From Lachnospiraceae bacterium (GTDB taxonomy: Bacteria > Bacillota > Clostridia > Lachnospirales > Lachnospiraceae): 47,588 bases of DNA. The stretch is from positions 377 through 47,964 of the forward strand of contig JABZIV010000013.1 in NCBI GenBank assembly GCA_015258095.1, read 5' to 3'. The notes beneath the pieces were generated by a model. The model was given only the letters and a program-made list of their open reading frames with translations, searched no databases and was not told where the DNA came from. Of the stretch, positions 43,677 through 47,588 are shown piece after piece; the stretch's first letter is position 1, and each line of letters begins with the position of its first letter. A program made the translations under genes and the position numbers.

Positions 43677-45697
43677 GTACCATGCATTTGGAAAAAGAAT
43701 TCTTTTATGATGAGGTGAGGGAGGGCTTTTACATTCCCGGTATGATGAAAAGGGCATGGGGAGCGGAGCTTGCGGTTTTAAAAGAGATCGATACGATTTG
43801 TAAGAAGCATCGGATTCCCTATTTTCTGAGTTCCGGGACGCTTCTTGGAGCGGTTCGGGAAGGGGGGCAGTTTATTCCCTGGGATGATGACTTGGATATT
43901 ATGATGTTTCGGAAGGACTATCTTCAGTTTTTGCATTTTGCGAAAGAGGAGCTTCCGGAAGAGCTGTATATCCGGGCTCTTGAAGTGGATGTGCGTCAAG
44001 CCAGTTTCGTGCCGAAGGTCGGACTGAAAGAAGAGCTGTGTTCTCTTTCTACACTCGAGAAGTACGGCTCTTTCCCCTATAATGTAGAAATTGATATTTT
44101 TTTACTGGATGCGCTTTCCGATAAGGAAGAGGAAGAGGCGTATCGGAAAGAAGTGCTGAACCTGCTGTATAGTTTAAATGATGTAGTACGTAAAGAGGCG
44201 AGTGATGAGGAAGTGGAACCGCTTCTCAAAAAGGTGGAAGAGATTCTCCACTATCACTTTGATCGGAGGCAGTCTCTTGTCAGCCAGTTTAAAATCCTCT
44301 TCGACCGGATTTTTCGGGAGTTCAACGGAACAGAGGGAAAGAAGGTCGCCATTTTCCCTTATTACTATACCAACGGGATTTGTGCCTGTTCGAGGAAGGC
44401 TCTTGCGGAGACGATAGAGCTTCCTTTTTGCGGAATGCGCTTTCCGGTGGCGAAAGGGTATGATGAGCAGCTTCGCGCCGAGTATGGAGACTGGCATAAG
44501 AAGTATAAGGCGGGAGGAGATCATGGATATCCCTGTTTTCTGGAGTCGGAGGAGCGGGTTTTCCGCTTATTTCCTGAAAAGGCTTTTCCGAAATATCTTA
44601 TTAAGAAAGAAAGCATCGAGCGTTCCCCGGTGCGGAGCCTTCGGGAACAATATTTAGAAATTGTGGACAGCTTTCTTTTAGAGGAAGAGAAGGGAGCGAA
44701 GCTGCTCCGGGAAGGGGAGGTCTCCTCTTATCAGGCGCTTCTCGCCGCTTTGCAGGAAACGGTAATTGCCTTCGGAGGATTGCTCGAGAAGAGGATTGGG
44801 AAGGATACGGAATCGATTTCTCTGGTGGAAAGATACTGTGAGATGCTTTATCAACGGTATCAATCTGCCTCCTCTTTGGCAGAGAATGGAGAAGAAGTAA
44901 CAAAGAAGGAAGAGATAGAGAAGAGCGGAGAGACAGAGAAGAGAGGGGAGACAGAGGCGGACAAGTCCGTGTTGCTCCTTCAGGATTTAAAGAAGACTAT
45001 TGGGAAAGAACAGAAAGTACAGATTGTTTTTCTTCTTCACCGGGCAAAGGACTTTGCCGGTTTTCGCCCATTAATCGATGGCTTACGGAAAGAAAATGTG
45101 GATTGCAAAATCATGCCGATTCCCTATTATGAGAAAGCGGTCACTGGAGAGCTTACGGAGATGCACTACGAAGGGGCGGATTTCCCGGAGGAATATGCCA
45201 TTACGGCGTATCAAAGCTATGATTTTGCGCAGGAACTTCCGGACTGTATCGTGATGAATTCGCCTTATGATGAATTTAATCCGGTCTTCTCCATAGATCC
45301 TTTCTTTTACAGTAGAAATATGAAGCAGTATACGGGAAAACTGGTCTATCTTCCTTGGTTTGTGACGGATGAAATCAATCCGAAAGATCCGGAAGATGGG
45401 AAAGCCTTCTACAATATGCGCTATTATGTGACGGTACCCGGCGTATTCCATGCGGATTATACGCTTGTGCAGTCGGAAGGGATGAAAGAAGCCTATCTGG
45501 AAAAGATTGCCGCGTATTTACAGGAGGAAGGGCTACTCGGTACAAAAGAGCAGGAGGAAGTGCTTTCCGAGATGCGGAAAAAGATTCTCGCTGCGGGATC
45601 CTGCCTCATTCAGGCAGAGGGACAGGGAACGGAGGCGGTCCTTCGTACGTTTCGGACTATTTTCTTTCCGGAATCTCTCCGGCGGGAAGTACAGTGA
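43673..45697 (+). CDS. LicD - GT-B N-half fusion, array copy 5
   Basis: The 674-residue paralog begins at an ATGA overlap with copy 4; a second in-frame ATG at 43682 is also possible. The LicD loop has one extra residue (GAVREGGQFIPWDDDLD). The domain ends YKAGGDHGYPCF. The linker contains a Glu/Lys/Thr-rich tract (EKSGETEKRGETEADK) encoded by repetitive purine-rich DNA near 44910-44965. The C-terminal domain starts VQIVFLLHRAKDFAGFRPLI and keeps LVYLPWFVTDEINPKDPEDG and RYYVTVPGVFHADYTLVQSE. The sixth gene follows after ten bases. Confidence 0.87.
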   Translation: MSTMHLEKEFFYDEVREGFYIPGMMKRAWGAELAVLKEIDTICKKHRIPYFLSSGTLLGAVREGGQFIPWDDDLDIMMFRKDYLQFLHFAKEELPEELYIRALEVDVRQASFVPKVGLKEELCSLSTLEKYGSFPYNVEIDIFLLDALSDKEEEEAYRKEVLNLLYSLNDVVRKEASDEEVEPLLKKVEEILHYHFDRRQSLVSQFKILFDRIFREFNGTEGKKVAIFPYYYTNGICACSRKALAETIELPFCGMRFPVAKGYDEQLRAEYGDWHKKYKAGGDHGYPCFLESEERVFRLFPEKAFPKYLIKKESIERSPVRSLREQYLEIVDSFLLEEEKGAKLLREGEVSSYQALLAALQETVIAFGGLLEKRIGKDTESISLVERYCEMLYQRYQSASSLAENGEEVTKKEEIEKSGETEKRGETEADKSVLLLQDLKKTIGKEQKVQIVFLLHRAKDFAGFRPLIDGLRKENVDCKIMPIPYYEKAVTGELTEMHYEGADFPEEYAITAYQSYDFAQELPDCIVMNSPYDEFNPVFSIDPFFYSRNMKQYTGKLVYLPWFVTDEINPKDPEDGKAFYNMRYYVTVPGVFHADYTLVQSEGMKEAYLEKIAAYLQEEGLLGTKEQEEVLSEMRKKILAAGSCLIQAEGQGTEAVLRTFRTIFFPESLRREVQ

Positions 45698-45707
45698 GGA
45701 ATAAAAG

Positions 45708-47588
45708 ATGCGAAAGAGAAAAAAAGAACAGATTCTTTCTCTTCTTCAGTCTTATGAGGAAGCCCATTCTACGGAAAGAACATTAATAGAAGAAGGAAAA
45801 GGGGAAGCTGCCATTTCTCTTCTCGTGCTTTGCCAGGAGGGGATGGAGAAAGTGGAAAAAGATATCCCGGTTAAGGCGGGAGAAGAGGGAAAATGGGAAG
45901 GGCTCTTTACCTCTTACCAGGAGTCAATTTACCGCGTTTTTCTTGCGCTTTCCGGGGAGACAGTAGACCCGGAAGGGGCACGGAATTTCCTCGGGCAGGC
46001 AGAATCCGTTTTTCGGAAGATTCAAGAGGAGGTAGAATGCCTGCCGGTGCATACGCTGATTCTCTTTCTGCCCTACAAGGCGTCAATGTGGGACAGCATG
46101 GCGTCCGTTTATCAGGCGGCGAGGCAGGACCCCTCTTCAGAAGCACTCGTCATGCCGATTACGTATTTTGAGAAAAGAGAAGATGGAAGTTTCGGCGAGC
46201 CACGGAATGAGAGAGAGCAGTTTCCGAAAGGGATTCCGCTTCTCACGGAAGATTTCTCCCTGGAGGAAGAACAGCCGGATATCCTCTATATTCATAACCC
46301 GTATGATGGAGCAAACAGAGTGACCTCGGTGCATCCCCGCTACTACTCTTCGAATTTAAAAAAGTATACGAGAAATCTTGTCTTTATTCCTTACTATACA
46401 AGTGTCGGCGCAACCAGCTTCGGCTCTCTTTTTCTTCCGGCTTACCGAGAGGTGGATTTTATTGTGACCCAAAATGAAGCCCATACGAGAAGCCTTCCGG
46501 AAGAGGTGCAGGATAAGGCAAGAACACTGGGGAGTCCGAAGCTGGACAGCGTCCTCTCTTTCGAGAAGAAGGAGACGCCCCTTCCGAAAGAGTGGGAGAA
46601 GATTGCAGCGGGAAGAAAGCTTTGTTTCTATAATACCAGTCTGGAAGAAATGTTAGAGGATGCGGCGTCTTTTCTTAGAAAAATGGAGGAGGTTTTCACG
46701 CTCTTTAAAGGAAACCGGGAATACTGTCTGCTATGGAGACCGCATCCCTTGCTGGAGAACACGTTTTTGACCATGCGGAGAGAATTTCTTCCCCGTTTTA
46801 AGGCATTAAAGCAGCAGTTTTTTGAGGAGAAAATAGGAATATATGACGGTGCAGGCGATTTGGATACGGCAGTGGTCTATGCAGACCTCTACCTCGGTGC
46901 GTCGGGGAGTTCCATCGCTCCCCTCTTTTCCGTGATGGAGAAGCCGCTCTTTATCCTGGACCAAAAAGTTTCCTCTTTCAGAGAAGAGGGGGATGCTCGT
47001 ATGCACGACCTTTTACAGTATTTTCTTTTGAAAGCGGCAAAGGGGAATCCGGAAGAACTGGATGAAACGCTGGTTTTTGAGGGACGCTTTCTTCTTCATG
47101 CGTCGATTAAGGCGCACTGTCTGTACTTGGATAAAGTCGTTCCGGAAGCTGGGGGACTTTCTTCGGAAGATTTTTCTCTTCCTGCGGACGAGTACGGAGA
47201 AGCCTACTTTGATCAGGGAAGGTGGATTCTCTGCCCGAAGGCGGGAAATCATTTTCTTATTCTGGAAAAAGGCAGGAAGGAAAGGAAGGTGCTTCTTCCT
47301 TCTTTCCCTTCTAAACCGGATACTTTTTTGGAATGTGAACGGGAGGGAGAGTATATCTTCTGTAAAGCGGAGAATTATCCCTGTGATGTTCGCTTCTCGT
47401 TAAAGAAGCTAGAAGGGGAAGAGCTGAAAGGGCAGAAAGAGGAAAACGGAATCCGTTACCACATTGCAGAGGAAGAGTTGAAGAGATGGAAGGTGGAGTG
47501 TCGTTTTCCGGAAGAGGAACTGGTTGCCGGTTTTCTTCCTTCAAGGCGTTTCCTTTACGGCTTACAGGAGACCGCGCGCTATACTTTG
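45708..47588 (+). CDS. CDP-glycerol glycerophosphotransferase-like GT-B protein, partial (3' end outside window)
   Basis: The reading frame is open for 627 codons from ATG 45708 to the window edge. It has no LicD domain. Residues 1-110 match the helical linker of the five upstream paralogs. The N-half from about residue 114 matches their C-terminal domain: HTLILFLPYKASMWDS, DILYIHNPYDGANRVTSVHP and LVFIPYYTSVG. The second GT-B half then follows, with KLCFYNTSLEEML, LLWRPHPLLENTF near 344 and DLYLGASGSSIAPLFSVMEK near 395. These match the donor-binding half of TagB/TagF-like enzymes. The HGTPLK catalytic-base motif of TagF is not seen. Residues after about 460 form a further region, probably beta-rich. 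It may be the complete transferase on which the array proteins are modelled. Confidence 0.82.
   Translation, partial: MRKRKKEQILSLLQSYEEAHSTERTLIEEGKGEAAISLLVLCQEGMEKVEKDIPVKAGEEGKWEGLFTSYQESIYRVFLALSGETVDPEGARNFLGQAESVFRKIQEEVECLPVHTLILFLPYKASMWDSMASVYQAARQDPSSEALVMPITYFEKREDGSFGEPRNEREQFPKGIPLLTEDFSLEEEQPDILYIHNPYDGANRVTSVHPRYYSSNLKKYTRNLVFIPYYTSVGATSFGSLFLPAYREVDFIVTQNEAHTRSLPEEVQDKARTLGSPKLDSVLSFEKKETPLPKEWEKIAAGRKLCFYNTSLEEMLEDAASFLRKMEEVFTLFKGNREYCLLWRPHPLLENTFLTMRREFLPRFKALKQQFFEEKIGIYDGAGDLDTAVVYADLYLGASGSSIAPLFSVMEKPLFILDQKVSSFREEGDARMHDLLQYFLLKAAKGNPEELDETLVFEGRFLLHASIKAHCLYLDKVVPEAGGLSSEDFSLPADEYGEAYFDQGRWILCPKAGNHFLILEKGRKERKVLLPSFPSKPDTFLECEREGEYIFCKAENYPCDVRFSLKKLEGEELKGQKEENGIRYHIAEEELKRWKVECRFPEEELVAGFLPSRRFLYGLQETARYTL

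Noticed and set aside
45893..46171. 92-codon plus-strand reading frame within the sixth glycan gene
   Set aside because: It is out of frame with the long open frame from 45708, which has clear GT-B motifs throughout.
1..47588. tRNA or rRNA genes, insertion sequences, prophage or plasmid genes
   Set aside because: None could be recognised by eye on either strand; gaps between genes are short and are accounted for by promoters, terminators and small repeats.

Overview
The window looks like chromosomal DNA of a motile, Gram-positive member of the Clostridia, most likely family Lachnospiraceae (an Oribacterium-like genus is a guess from protein style only). The reasons are the RpoB and RpoC type, moderate GC content, the Bacillus/Clostridium-type flagellar order flgM-flgN-flgK-flgL-yviE-fliW-csrA, lipoproteins with cysteine lipoboxes, and secreted proteins with choline-binding-type repeats. 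No rRNA, tRNA, CRISPR array, insertion sequence or prophage was recognised.

Layout. 1-1834 (+): 3' end of D-Ala-D-Ala ligase, a DUF1934 protein and a small membrane-anchored conserved protein. 1845-9823 (+): an rpoB-rpoC pair standing alone, with no rplJL before it and no rpsL/rpsG/fusA after it, read from a promoter embedded in a perfect dyad and closed by a strong terminator. 9824-11198: a short array of 26-bp repeats, then a glycerol dehydrogenase gene with its own promoter. 11234-13432 (-): a Cache-type chemoreceptor. 13717-18984 (+): a carbohydrate operon with a cytoplasmic GH101/GH129-like hydrolase, a CUT1 binding lipoprotein and two permeases, but no ATPase. 19063-20244 (+): a DUF4349 lipoprotein.

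20330-27078 (-) is the late flagellar cluster: anti-sigma factor FlgM, chaperone FlgN, hook-filament junction proteins FlgK and FlgL, YviE/DUF6470, FliW and CsrA. It is split by an asparaginase gene on the opposite strand between flgK and flgL. The downstream half appears to have its own sigma-28-type promoter and a leader with a GGA-loop hairpin that could bind CsrA. 27338-34029 (+) continues the motility theme with a FliK-like protein, a stand-alone FlhB C-terminal-domain protein, two paralogous secreted proteins with choline-binding-type repeats, a lytic transglycosylase and a PilZ protein.

34133-47588 (+) is the most unusual part. After a GT2 glycosyltransferase with TPR-like repeats come five tandem paralogs of about 650-675 residues. 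Each fuses an N-terminal LicD phosphotransferase domain, a helical linker and a C-terminal domain resembling only the N-terminal half of a CDP-glycerol glycerophosphotransferase-like GT-B enzyme. A sixth gene, open at the window end, lacks LicD but carries the same linker and N-half plus the missing C-terminal GT-B half. With the choline-binding-repeat proteins just upstream, this suggests a locus that decorates a surface or flagellar glycan with phosphocholine or a related phospho-substituent and makes proteins that recognise it. The chemistry is inferred; licA/licC-type activation genes are not in the window.
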